Shown here: piece by piece, positions 28,451-38,342 of the stretch
Position numbering within the stretch: position 1 is the stretch's first letter
How the letters are laid out: the number at the start of each line of letters is the position of its first letter
Source: Oceanicoccus sp. KOV_DT_Chl
GTDB taxonomy: Bacteria; Pseudomonadota; Gammaproteobacteria; Pseudomonadales; Dasaniaceae
Length of the DNA: 64,000 bases
NCBI RefSeq assembly: GCF_900120175.1
Contig: NZ_FQLF01000001.1
Coordinates: forward strand, 372,001 to 436,000
Direction: 5' to 3'
Notes under the pieces: generated by a model
What the model saw: only the letters and a program-made list of their open reading frames with translations
Told to the model about the DNA's origin: nothing
Database searches by the model: none
Translations under genes and position numbers: made by a program

Positions 28451-29260
28451 ATGGCGGATATCTTATATGAAAAAAAAGGTCACATTGCCTATGTGACCTT
28501 TAATCGACCTGAGAAAAAAAATACCTGGACGCCGAACGCCTTTGTATTGCTGGCCGACGCTTGGCAGGATATTCAGGCCGATGACAATATTCGCTGCGTT
28601 ATTTTGACCGGGACGGGCACTGAAGCGTTTTCTGCTGGTGGTGATTTAGGTTCATTGATTCCCTTGTTTACTGGCGCTAAAGTTGCAGAAACCGAGGAAG
28701 AAAAACGGTTTATGCAGGATTTGGAAACCTATACCAATCATGCGGTGCTCAAAGGTTTAGCCTGTTATAAACCGATTATTGGCGCAGTGAACGGCGTGGC
28801 TCTGGGCGGGGGTTTTGAAATCCTGCAGTGTACTGATATTCGTATTGCTGCCAAGGGCGTTAAGATGGGCTTGCCTGAGGTTAAGCGTGCACTGGTGCCG
28901 GGAGCGGGTTCTTTGGTGCGGTTGATTCGACAAATACCCCACGCCCACGCAATGGAAATATTGTTAACCGGTGAGATGGTCGAAGCGGAGCAGTTACTGC
29001 AATGGGGGTTTCTCAATTACGTAGTTGACCCCGATCAGTTAATGATAAAAGCGGAAGCTATCGCCGCAAAAATTATTGCCAATGGCCCCATTGCTGTGCA
29101 GGCATCGAAAGAAGTCGCGCTGCGTTCACTTACCGAAAATTGGGAGCAGGCTTTTGCTATTGAGCGAGAACTTTCTGCCAAGGTAATGAGTTCGGCCGAT
29201 GCGCAGGAAGGCCCAAAAGCGTTTAAAGAGAAAAGAGTGCCGACATATCAGGGAAAATAA
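28451..29260 (+). CDS. enoyl-CoA hydratase/isomerase (crotonase) family protein
   Basis: A 269-residue crotonase-fold enzyme. The oxyanion-hole motifs are AFSAGGDL and VNGVALGGG. Both glutamates of classical hydratases appear to be present: GGFEILQ and LPEVKRA. The chemistry is therefore probably hydration of an enoyl-CoA, although isomerases and hydrolases share the fold. It begins 3 bp after the acyl-CoA synthetase, so it is very likely cotranscribed. Confidence 0.87.
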   Translation: MADILYEKKGHIAYVTFNRPEKKNTWTPNAFVLLADAWQDIQADDNIRCVILTGTGTEAFSAGGDLGSLIPLFTGAKVAETEEEKRFMQDLETYTNHAVLKGLACYKPIIGAVNGVALGGGFEILQCTDIRIAAKGVKMGLPEVKRALVPGAGSLVRLIRQIPHAHAMEILLTGEMVEAEQLLQWGFLNYVVDPDQLMIKAEAIAAKIIANGPIAVQASKEVALRSLTENWEQAFAIERELSAKVMSSADAQEGPKAFKEKRVPTYQGK

Positions 29261-29325
29261 TTCTCAATAATACCGATGCGGCATTGATGTACCAGTAAAT
29301 CAAATAATTTAATAAGGAACTAGCC

Positions 29326-30144
29326 ATGGCTGAAGCCCTAGATATCAGTACTGATAATTGTATTATCGAAAAAGAAGGTAAGACGCTAATTGTGACTTTG
29401 AATCGTCCCGAAGCCAAAAACGCGTTTAGCCCGGAAATGCTATTAGGGATGTATAAAGCCTGGCGTCGGTTGGATGAAGATGACGATTTGATGTGCGCTA
29501 TCCTGACCGCCAATGGCGATACTTTTTGTGCTGGTATGGATTTAAAAGCCGGGGCTGAGGGGCATCGCAGTACTCAGGAATTTATGGAGTTGATGGGCAC
29601 CGTTCCTAATATTCATTGGCAAGCGCTACTGCGTGACGACCGCCCCAGCAAACCATTGATACTGGCAGTTGAAGGTTATGCGCTGGCCGGAGGCACCGAG
29701 TTATTGGCCGGTACCGATTTACGTGTGGCCGCTGAAGATGCCACTTTTGGTGTTACTGAAGTGGCCCGTGGTTTATATCCCATGGCCGGGTCCAGTATTC
29801 GCATTCCCCGTCAAATCCCTTACTGTTTAGCGGCAGAAATTGTTTTATTAGGTCGTCATATCACCGCCCAAGAGGCGTTGGAATGGGGGCTTATTAATCG
29901 GGTGGTAGCTAAAGGTGGGGCATTGGCTGAAGCGAAAAAAATGGCGGCGCAGTTGTGCGAAACCGGACCTTTAGCCTTGAAGGCCATCACGCGTTCCTTG
30001 CGTGAGTTGGGGACTGATGTGCCCGAAGCTGAAGCGATGTTAAAATCCGACGAATTGGCTAACCCGGTGTTTGCTTCTGCTGATGCTAAAGAGGGGATGC
30101 GTGCTTTTAAGGAAAAACGTAAAGCGGTATTTAAGGGCGAGTAA
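29326..30144 (+). CDS. second enoyl-CoA hydratase/isomerase (crotonase) family protein
   Basis: A 272-residue crotonase paralogue of the preceding gene but clearly diverged. Visible motifs are TFCAGMDLKAG, VEGYALAGGTELL and VTEVARGLYP, so both catalytic-type Glu are kept. A ribosome site (AAGGAA) precedes the ATG at 29326. Two crotonases in one operon suggest two hydration or isomerisation steps, or one hydration and one hydrolysis. Substrate unknown. Confidence 0.87.
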   Translation: MAEALDISTDNCIIEKEGKTLIVTLNRPEAKNAFSPEMLLGMYKAWRRLDEDDDLMCAILTANGDTFCAGMDLKAGAEGHRSTQEFMELMGTVPNIHWQALLRDDRPSKPLILAVEGYALAGGTELLAGTDLRVAAEDATFGVTEVARGLYPMAGSSIRIPRQIPYCLAAEIVLLGRHITAQEALEWGLINRVVAKGGALAEAKKMAAQLCETGPLALKAITRSLRELGTDVPEAEAMLKSDELANPVFASADAKEGMRAFKEKRKAVFKGE

Positions 30145-30452
30145 TCTTGTTTGCGATGTTTTCCCGGCTGATTAAAGCCGGGAGCGACTAGTCGATTGTG
30201 AACGTCCTTAACCATAGAGAGCCATTCCGACTCTGCTTCATTAAATTAAAAGATGTTAATGGAGCTAACTCTACCACCAAATGCATTATCATCATTCCAT
30301 TCTTTACTTTAACAGCAAAGGGGCTGCAGTATAAAAAGCTAACGGTAGGATAAAAATATGTTTCCATACGCATTATTTCAACCTGGTAACCTGCGCCGGA
30401 CTAACCAGTTATCGGCGATTAGTACGTTAGTTCATAGCTCTACCCTACCATT
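30145..30452. other. intergenic region after the CoA-thioester cluster
   Basis: Contains a perfect 7-bp hairpin (CCCGGCT at 30163-30169, AGCCGGG at 30176-30182, 6-base loop) 18 bp after the last crotonase gene. There is no T run after it on either strand, so it may be a weak or Rho-assisted end, or an RNA-stabilising stem. Nothing else is recognised. Confidence 0.5.
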
Positions 30453-31669
30453 GTGAACCATCTGATTTCCGACACCGCGTTGTTTATCGCTGGTCAAGGC
30501 TACTTCCTGTTATTTATTATTTTAACGATATCGGGGCGAAAAAATACCAGCAACCTAATTTTGGCGCTTTTTATTTTGGTGCAGTCCACCAAAATATTTG
30601 ATTTTTTCCTCTGTTATCAGTCCTATGCAATGCCTTCCTTAGTCAATGCTTTACATAATTTGTCATTTATTGCCGGGCCAATATTATATTTTTATGTGTC
30701 CTCATTATCCACCGGGTCTTTTCGTTGGCGTTTGAGTATGTTGTGGCATGTGGTGCCTTTTATAGCAGCGGTGACCTATACCTTAACCCAGTATGAATAT
30801 TCTACTTCGATCACTGGCGGGGGGGCGCTTGGACAGAGTTTTATCCAGAGTACAGCCTTAGGCGCAGCATTCATGCCGCTATCAGTTCAGCCTGGTTTTT
30901 AGGATATTTGTTTTTGGCGTTGCGGCTTTTACCTAGCTATGAGCTGTTAATTCGCAATCAATATTCATCAATAGAGGCGATTACCTTACAGTGGCTGCAT
31001 CGGATTATTGTATTCGCCGCGGCTTGTTATAGTGTGTTATTGGCTATTGATTTGTTGATTGTGTTGATTCCCGATATTGGGTTTAAGCCTAGAAGAGTTG
31101 TGCAATATATAAATGACATCAGTCTGTTTTATTTGTTTGGTCTGGCAGGGTTTCGTCATGGCTTGTTATTTAATAATCGCCAAATTAATACCGCTATGGC
31201 AAGTCCTGTCACCGCGGTGGAGTCTGAGGTGTTTCCCGTTGAAAGCATCAAAGCTACTGCTAAATATGGGAAGTCTTCGTTAACAGCAGAGTTAAATGCC
31301 GAAATACTCGCGCTCGTTGATCAATATATGCTTAAACAACAACCATACACCGATAGTGGTATGCAGTTATCGGATTTGGCTGACGCGATTAATTTATCCA
31401 CCCATGAGATCAGTCAGGCGATCAATACTTCAGGAAGTAATTTTTATGATTATGTGAATGGCTACCGGGCACATAAGGCGAGAGAGTTACTTGAATCGGA
31501 TCGCTACCATTATCTTGCTACTCAGGATATTGCAGTAGAAGCCGGTTTTGCCAGCAAATCGACTTTCTATAAATATTTCAAAAAACATTATAACTTCACT
31601 CCCGCGCAGTATCGTAAAAACTTTAGTCAGGCTACGGAAAATGCCGTGCCGATAACAACGAACAGTTAG
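30453..31669 (+). CDS. AraC-family regulator with N-terminal membrane domain (apparent one-base loss)
   Basis: The first half has about seven hydrophobic segments, the second ends in an AraC-type DNA-binding domain (residues near 305-400: MQLSDLADAINLSTHEISQAI and DIAVEAGFASKSTFYKYFKKHYNFTPAQYRK). The frame breaks at a run of seven G (30819-30825); eight G join the halves as GGGAWTEFYPEYSLRRSIHAA. The start is a GTG at 30453. Membrane-anchored AraC proteins are thought to respond to periplasmic or membrane signals. The gene lies upstream of the DUF1214 and TonB receptor genes, its possible targets. Confidence 0.82.
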
Positions 31670-31798
31670 TTTCTTAAAAATCAACAGCTTAAGTAAAATG
31701 TCACCAACTCGTACAGGTCTACCGAACAGCACTCTCGGTGATTGTACATCCACTATGATCACGACACCGAAAGTAGGTTGGCGTGGAAAATAAAAACA

Positions 31799-32961
31799 AT
31801 GAACATTAAAAAGGCAATTGCTACTCTGATAGCTGTGGTGCTACTTGTAGGTGTTAGCTACTACCTGGGTAGCCGCCAAGAAAAGGTAATAGCGCCACTT
31901 ACTGCGGGTGACCCCTGGGTGGCTTTTAATCAGGAGTTGAGTAAGGCGGCTGCATATATTCATCGCGATGAAACCCCTAAAGATCCGCTGACTATTGCAG
32001 AAGGGTATCGCTTTTTAGCGCGTATGCTGCGTTTGTCCTGGGAGCATACTTATGAGTATGCAGACCCTAATAACCCTAAGCTGTTTAAAGTCAATGAAGA
32101 TTATATGAGCAATGGTATCAACACCACGGATTGCCTGTATTTGACTGCCATTATCGACGGCCACATTGACTACAAGCTTTCTGGCTTGCGTGGCACTGCA
32201 CCACTGATTGAGATTTCCACCTATGAAGGTTTATATGGCACGGTCAAAAATAGTGTACGGGTTGATTTTATTACCGAGCAGGACTTGCAACTTGAACCAG
32301 ATGGTAGTTTTAGCCTTATCCTTAGCCAAACGCCGCAAGCTAAAGGTTGGTTAAAAACCAGTGATAAAACCACCGTATTATTTGTACGTCAATACACGCA
32401 TGACTGGAGTAATACACAAGCGGCCGAGTTGGTAGTTGAGCCATTGCAAACGCTAGCCGCGCGTCCAACCACACTGGTATCGGTTACCGATGGCTATGCC
32501 AATGCTGCGCATTTTTTAAATAATTATTTGGATATTTTTACCGGTTTGGCTGACCGGGGTAAGTCGCTCAAAGAAAATAATTTGATTCCGATTCCTACCA
32601 TGATGCAAGCCAGTTTACCGGGTGGACACCGCTATGCGGCGGGTTCCTTTAATTTGCAAGCCGATGACATCATGCTGCTGAGTTTCAAGCCGGTGACGGC
32701 GCCTTATTGGGGGGTGCAACTGGGCAATTATTGGTCCGAGGTATTGGATTACGAAGGCAGCGGTTCGCATCTCAATAATCAAACGGCGGTACTGGACAAT
32801 GATGGCCGCGTGACAATAGCGATATCGCAAGCACCACGCCCCAGGGAGCCACCAACTGGTTGGACACTCGTGACCATATTACAGGCTCGATTGTTTATCG
32901 TCAGTTGCGCAATATGGAGAGCCCGCCAGAATTTACCATCAAACTAATAAAACGACCCTAA
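31799..32961 (+). CDS. DUF1214-type exported protein (apparent one-base loss near the end)
   Basis: The ATG at 31799 gives a short cytoplasmic tail and one hydrophobic helix (AIATLIAVVLLVGVSYYLG), a signal anchor. The following domain begins GDPWVAFNQELSKAA and ends with a DUF1214-like segment (YWGVQLGNYWSEVLDY). Near 32834 one C seems lost; restoring it continues TPQGATNWLDTRDH ... IKLIKRP and stops at 32961 instead of a tail of unrelated sequence. The function of the family is unknown. It precedes the TonB receptor by about 45 bp and is probably cotranscribed. Confidence 0.75.
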
Positions 32962-33007
32962 ATGAATGATTAATAGCAAATAAGTAATAACTCTATTGGA
33001 GAATGTA

Positions 33008-35239
33008 ATGAAAAAACATCTACCGTTTCAACCTCGCTTATTGTCAGTCGCCATGCTCTCTATAATCGCTTCCTATAGCCAAGCGCAGAGCGAAACCCTG
33101 GCGCTTGAAGAGGTTGTGGTGACTGCACAAAAACGTGCACAATCCTTACAAGAAGTCCCGATCTCAGTTGTTGCCTATGACTCGGAAAAATTGTCGGCTA
33201 GGGGGATCGACGACCTAACCGACATTAGCGCCAGCATTCCTAACCTGGTGGTCAACGCCTTTAATAATGACCCCGGTGCCGTACGTTTATTTATGCGGGG
33301 TATTGGGCAAAATGATGTACAGCTTACCCAGGATCCTTCGGTCGCTTTGTATCTGGACGGGGTTTATATTGGCTCTTCTTTTGGATCTGGCTTTGAAGGG
33401 GTTGATATTGAACGGCTTGAGGTATTACGTGGCCCTCAAGGTACGTTGTATGGTCGCAACGCCACTGGCGGCGCGGTCAATATCATCACCAAGCGCGCTA
33501 ATGTGGAAGCGTTAGAGTTTCGCCAGGATTTTACCGCTGGTAATTTGGGCGCATTAAAATCACGCACTACGTTGAATATTCCGCTCTCTGATACCGTTGC
33601 CGCTAAAGTAAATTATTTGATTTCCCAGCGCGACGGTTATGTTGAAAATAAAGGTCCCGGTGCTGATTTTGGTGAAGAAGATCGCACCAGTGCTGTTGTC
33701 GATCTGCGCTGGCAGGCAACGCAGGATTTGACCATTGATTATCGTTTTGAACAGGCCGAGATGGATGATAGCCAAAATTTTGAACAAGTCACGGCAATTA
33801 GCCCTGCAGCATTGACTGCATCGACCACGATTACACAGTGGGATGGTGATCGTCTTGATAGCGTTACTGCGTTACGAGAAATTAAAAAGAATGATCTGGA
33901 AATTACCGCCCATACTTTGCAAGCAGACTGGTCATTTCAGGATAGTATGACTTTTAAATCTATTACCGCTTACCGCGAATTTGATAACCATACCAATAGC
34001 GACCCCTTATCAACCGCCGAAGGTAATGGTTTACCGGTAGACTTTGCTGCCGGTCGCTTTGTATCTTATACAGGCTCACCTAGCATGGGTAACTACCAAA
34101 CGGATTTTGAACAATTCTCGCAGGAATTCCAGTTGATCGGCAATGCAGAGCAGTTGGAATATGTAGCGGGTTTGTATTACTACCAAGATGAAGGGAATTC
34201 CAGCTCTAATACCAGTTTATCGCTGGGTCGTGAGCGCGGACTTGATATTACCGCCACCGAAAACACATCGCTGGCGTTATTCGGCGAGGCCACTTATACG
34301 CCTGCGGGAAATGAACGCTGGCATATTACTTTGGGGGCGCGATATTCAGAAGATAATCGCAAGGCTGAGCGTACTAACTTGAATATTACGCCGATAATAG
34401 ATGATGCCAAATACGATAAAGATTTCACCAACTTTAATCCATCGTTAACCGTAGCTTTTGATCTCAATGATGAAATGAATGTTTACGCCAAAGTCGTGAG
34501 TGGTTTTAAATCGGGCGGTACTTCGCAGCGTTCTGCTAATGCCACTTTATTCGCTGACGGTTTTGATGAAGAAGAAATCCTCAGCTATGAAGCTGGTTTT
34601 AAAGGTGATTTTTGGCAGCAGCGTGTGCGCTTGAATATGGCTCTTTTCGATATGACTATCGATGGTAATCAAACTAGTGTGCAAACTGGCAGCACTCCCG
34701 GAGAGCGAGACTTTATCGGTATTGATGATAATAAGATAAAAGGCGTAGAAGTGGATTTATCGCTATTACTAGCCGAGGGGCTGACGTTGGATTTGGGCTA
34801 CAGTTATCTTGATACGGAATTGGGCGAGGATGTTGTTGATTCAGGTACTTCGGCGGGGTCTTTTGCTTTGATTGAAACATTTGCTTACGCTCCAGAAAAC
34901 AGCTTTACTGCCGCACTGGATTACGCCCAGCCATTGACGAATGGTGATTTGTACTGGAGTATTAATTACAGCTATCAGGACGAATTCAGTGGCTCGGTTA
35001 ACCAGGCGGATAATGTAATCGAGGATGCCTATGGTTTGTGGGGCGCATCCGTTGCCTGGGACAATATCAATCTGGGCTCTATGGATGGTCATCTAAAATT
35101 ATTGCTTTGGGGCAAAAACCTTGCCGATGAAGAATATACCGCCAGTGGTGGTGGTGCCTGGGCGGCTTTTGGATCTAGTGAAGTGTTTGTTTTTGGCGAC
35201 CCAAGAACCTATGGTTTAACGGTTAGTTATATTTACTAG
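33008..35239 (+). CDS. TonB-dependent outer-membrane receptor
   Basis: A 743-residue receptor. A signal peptide ends SQAQ, followed by the TonB box region [11 protein letters not shown]. The plug domain has [25 protein letters not shown] and [24 protein letters not shown] (pattern shared with receptors for hydrophobic or carbohydrate substrates), and a C-terminal beta-barrel ends in an aromatic residue (TVSYIY). The start at 33008 follows GGAG. No Fur box is obvious, so the ligand need not be a siderophore; the neighbours suggest a lipid-like compound. Confidence 0.92.
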   Translation: [743 protein letters not shown]

Positions 35240-35254
35240 TAAAACGGCAAGTCA

Positions 35255-35291
35255 AACTGGCCGGCACATAGTTTGCCTGCCAGTTTTTTTT
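35255..35291 (+). terminator. Rho-independent terminator after the TonB receptor gene
   Basis: AACTGGC (35255-35261) pairs with GCCAGTT (35279-35285), with an inner GGC/GCC pair, followed by a run of eight T starting within the stem. It lies 16 bp after the receptor stop and ends at the stop of the convergent DUF3604 gene. Confidence 0.75.
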
Positions 35292-37333
35292 ACTCTGGGG
35301 TATACCAAATAGGGGAGGTCCAGGCTCGCTCCTGAATAGTTTTGTCTAGGGTGGTACTTGCGCACACAGCGGGCTTAGAATCCTCTGGTAGTGAGTTACA
35401 GTCATACGTAGTCCAGCGGCAACTGGGATTTTCCACTACTCTGGCGTAATACATGACCGATTGTGATGGGTCAAAATCTTTGTCCGTCCACACTGTGCAT
35501 AAACTGCTATGGCCGCCTTCACTACGCTGGCAACTGTCAACATCGACACTGGAGGAGGGTAGGTTGTCGCCCACCACGTCGATAACTCGTTGCTGCATAT
35601 TACCGTCGCTATCGGTCCAGCCTTTAATAATTTGTATTTTTTGTAGTGGTGTTGCACCAGCTTTATTATCCATTAAGGCATTAACCAAAAACGTCGGCTT
35701 GGCATTGCTGTCAGGTATGGCGCTAAGATCACCACCCATCGGCACGCCATGTGCGTAGGCTTGTTCAATCATGGTGGTACTATTACAAAGATTGTCATCG
35801 TAATTCCAGCCGGCAAAAAAGCGAGGAAGAATACGCGGCCCACTCGTGCCAAAGGTTTCCTTACGTTTTAATGCGGCAAATAACGACTCACGGCTATTTT
35901 CTTCTGCCCATACGCCGGCAATACCACCGGGATTAAAGCGAGTAGCATCGGCTTTGGCTACGCCGGGAATACTAATCGGGTCTCGCAAGCGGCCCGTGCC
36001 GTTCTATCTAAACCCGTTGATCCTGGGTACTGATCCTCAACCACAGCGCCAGCCGCACCGGTATGGTTATCACCTCCGGCAATAAAACCAAATTTCATCG
36101 AGTTGATGCCGAGCACTTGTTGCTCTCTCAAGCCTTCAATTAATCCATAGCGGGCAAAACTCCAGCGCGAAATACACCCGCCTAATTTCATTCCGTCACG
36201 GCCGTAACTATCGTTGCAATCTTCCGCTGGCTCAGTGGGCAAGCGTAGTTTTTCAAAATTACACAGCTCATCCGGCCCACCAAATATCCGCGACAAGCCA
36301 TTGCGGCATTCGGAGTCGCCTTTGACCTGCATAATTTCGACCAGTGGTTCCATGCTGCTGCGTAACTGTGCTAATTGTTGTTGCTCTTGCTTAGGGCGCT
36401 TGCTTAAAGAATAGGGATAAAACATACGGCCACTACTCCAGTTACTATTATGAGCAATAGTTAGCACATCACAGTCAGTTGCAGAATCAACGCAGGTTTG
36501 GCGTAACCAGCGCCACAGTTCTTCCGGTTTTTTTGCTTCTTTGGCGCTAAGTGGTGTAGGCGGTACCGCTGCATTGGCGAAAATGACATTGCGATGTAGG
36601 TTGGTACCTTCTTCCGCCAAACTGTATTCATAACCGACAAAACTTGTGAAGGCGCAGTCTGCTGATTTATCGTAGGCGTCTTCAGCCGCTTGTTGATGCT
36701 GTAGCCAGATATTGGTCGCTGAGCGTACACAATCCATACCACCGTCACCACAAATCCTGGCCGAGCGATCTTTAAATAAAGCAAACGATGCCAGCCGCGC
36801 CATTGGTTGCATGGCCTCGCCAACCGGTAGTTTGATATCTCCGCGGAATAATTGACACATGACCGTGTCGTAAGCACTGCTACCGGGCCTTAAGCATAAA
36901 TCGGTTTCGCCCAAGTACTCTGCGTGGTCGGTCACTGCGGCAAAATCCAGTGGCCGATCCAGTGTAATGACCGGTACTTCCATTCCCTCGTCTTCACGCA
37001 AGCGCATGGCCAGCTGCTCTCCTTTGGCAAAAGCATAAACATCCGTAGGCTTAACGACATTGCCCCAAGCTGCGGCATCACCTGACAGTGACGTATGGAT
37101 ATGCAACGCGCCAAAATATGCCTGACGAAGGGGTTGTTATCCCGGCAGGGTTGACGGCGACCGTCAACAAAATCCGGAGTTAATGCCGGTGCAGAAATAT
37201 AACGGTCAAATTGTTCAGGATCCTTATCCGCCAGTGCCACCTGATATTTCAACCACAAGAATAAGGCTATCAGCACAATTAACAGTGCAGCTAAGATGGT
37301 CAATAAAATTTTAACGCCACGGTGTAGTGCCAT
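35290..37333 (-). CDS. DUF3604 (PHP-like) membrane-anchored protein (two apparent one-base losses)
   Basis: About 680 residues once two frame changes are healed. The start at 37333 gives a membrane helix (ILLTILAALLIVLIALFLWL). Near 37113 one base restores FVQAYFGALHIHTSLSGDA; near 35975 one base joins RTARAAL to RDPISIPGVAKA. DUF3604 belongs to the PHP metal-dependent phosphoesterase group; HIHTSLSGDA, DFAAVTDHAEYLGE and GDNHTG hold the expected His/Asp metal ligands. It has many cysteines, fitting a periplasmic position. Function is unknown. It converges with the TonB receptor gene. Confidence 0.8.
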
Positions 37334-37731
37334 AAGAGTTTCCTAACGCCTGTTGTTATTAAAATAGTGTGTTTTTAACTGTATGTCATTATTCAATAAA
37401 TTGAGGGTTATTAGTGTACGGTCCGATCGAAAAAAACTTTTTTCGGCAGAAAATATTAATATCCTGCCACGTGTGTATTGATTGAATAAATCCTGATACA
37501 AGGTAATATGCATTCATTCAAAAATTAAATGGCTAGGGAATAAGAATAATGGCAGTGAGCGGGCTAAGATCAAATGGTTTCAGATAGAAACTGTGAGAAA
37601 GCACAACACTTCAAAACTCGTATACAGTTGATGCTATTTTACGCAGTTAATTGTGCAGGCATCATTGCTAAGATAGCTAGCTCTATCATGCAGTCCCAAA
37701 AAGCCAGCGCAAAGTTACCAGGTTGAAATCC
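37334..37731. other. AT-rich intergenic region upstream of the DUF3604 gene
   Basis: No ORF is supported. It includes a hairpin with CGAAAAAA (from 37428) and TTTTTTCG (to 37445), which could act as a terminator on either strand or as an operator. The rest is AT-rich with several TATAAT-like strings and no clear promoter spacing. Confidence 0.4.
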
Positions 37732-37829
37732 ATGATAAAAATGTTTACGGCGGATTTTTTATCAACTACCTAATAACATTATCGCTGTTAATTACTGCAT
37801 GTGAAAATACTGCAATTCAATCGATACTG
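37732..37829 (+). pseudogene. decayed copy of a lipoprotein N terminus (peroxiredoxin-like)
   Basis: The ATG at 37732 starts MIKMF, and one frame change later the sequence reads SLLITACENTAIQS. The intact peroxiredoxin gene at 38343 starts MIRLF and has its lipobox followed by AGCENTAVS, with the Cys at the same distance from the start (about codon 24). The match at DNA level is clear over TGTGAAAATAC-GCA. No peroxiredoxin domain follows. It is most likely the remnant of a duplicated gene; a very short lipoprotein with a sequencing error is the alternative. Confidence 0.5.
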
Positions 37830-37857
37830 TTACTAGAGATTATGTTTGGGAGGTATG

Positions 37858-38304
37858 ATGGCTGATAATATTTTTCAGCAATTAATACAACAGCAAGCAA
37901 TAGAGGCCTTGCTGATACGTTATGCTCACGCGTGTGATCGCCGGGATTGGAGCTTGTTAGAGACAGTCTTTGCTGAGCATATTGAAGTCAACTATGGTGG
38001 TGAATTTAAAGTGGCGGGTCGCGACGCTGTCATTAACATGATACAAAGTATGTTAGGTGGATGCGGTCCAACACAGCATTTGCTGGGTAATTTTACTATT
38101 GCGGTTAACGGTTTACAGGCAGGCAGCAGTTGTTATGTGCGCGCAGTCCATGAAGGTCTGGCTGAACAGCGGGGTCAATATTATGAAGTATGGGCTGAGT
38201 ATACCGATACCTTGCAGTGGGTCTATGATCGCTGGCTGATAGTGTATCGCGAAATGAAAGTGCATAACGAAGTTGGTAGCCGGGCGGTATTGGCACCGGC
38301 TTAA
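37858..38304 (+). CDS. SnoaL-like (NTF2-fold) protein, first copy
   Basis: A 148-residue cone-shaped NTF2-fold protein of the SnoaL_4 kind: AIEALLIRYAHACDRRDWSLLETVFAEHIEVNYGG is the typical start of polyketide cyclase/dehydratase-like members. The ATG at 37858 sits 4 bp after GGAGG; the ATG one codon upstream is too close. It is followed by the peroxiredoxin and thioesterase genes with short gaps. Substrate unknown. Confidence 0.75.
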   Translation: MADNIFQQLIQQQAIEALLIRYAHACDRRDWSLLETVFAEHIEVNYGGEFKVAGRDAVINMIQSMLGGCGPTQHLLGNFTIAVNGLQAGSSCYVRAVHEGLAEQRGQYYEVWAEYTDTLQWVYDRWLIVYREMKVHNEVGSRAVLAPA

Positions 38305-38342
38305 TGCTGGTTAAATCGAGGTGTAGCTAAAGGAGTTAGTGG

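Noticed and set aside
30163-30182. Rho-independent terminator after the second crotonase
   Set aside because: The stem is perfect, but no T run follows on either strand.
35290-37333. Three separate genes in place of the DUF3604 gene
   Set aside because: The pieces join into one family-length protein when one base is restored at each of two points.
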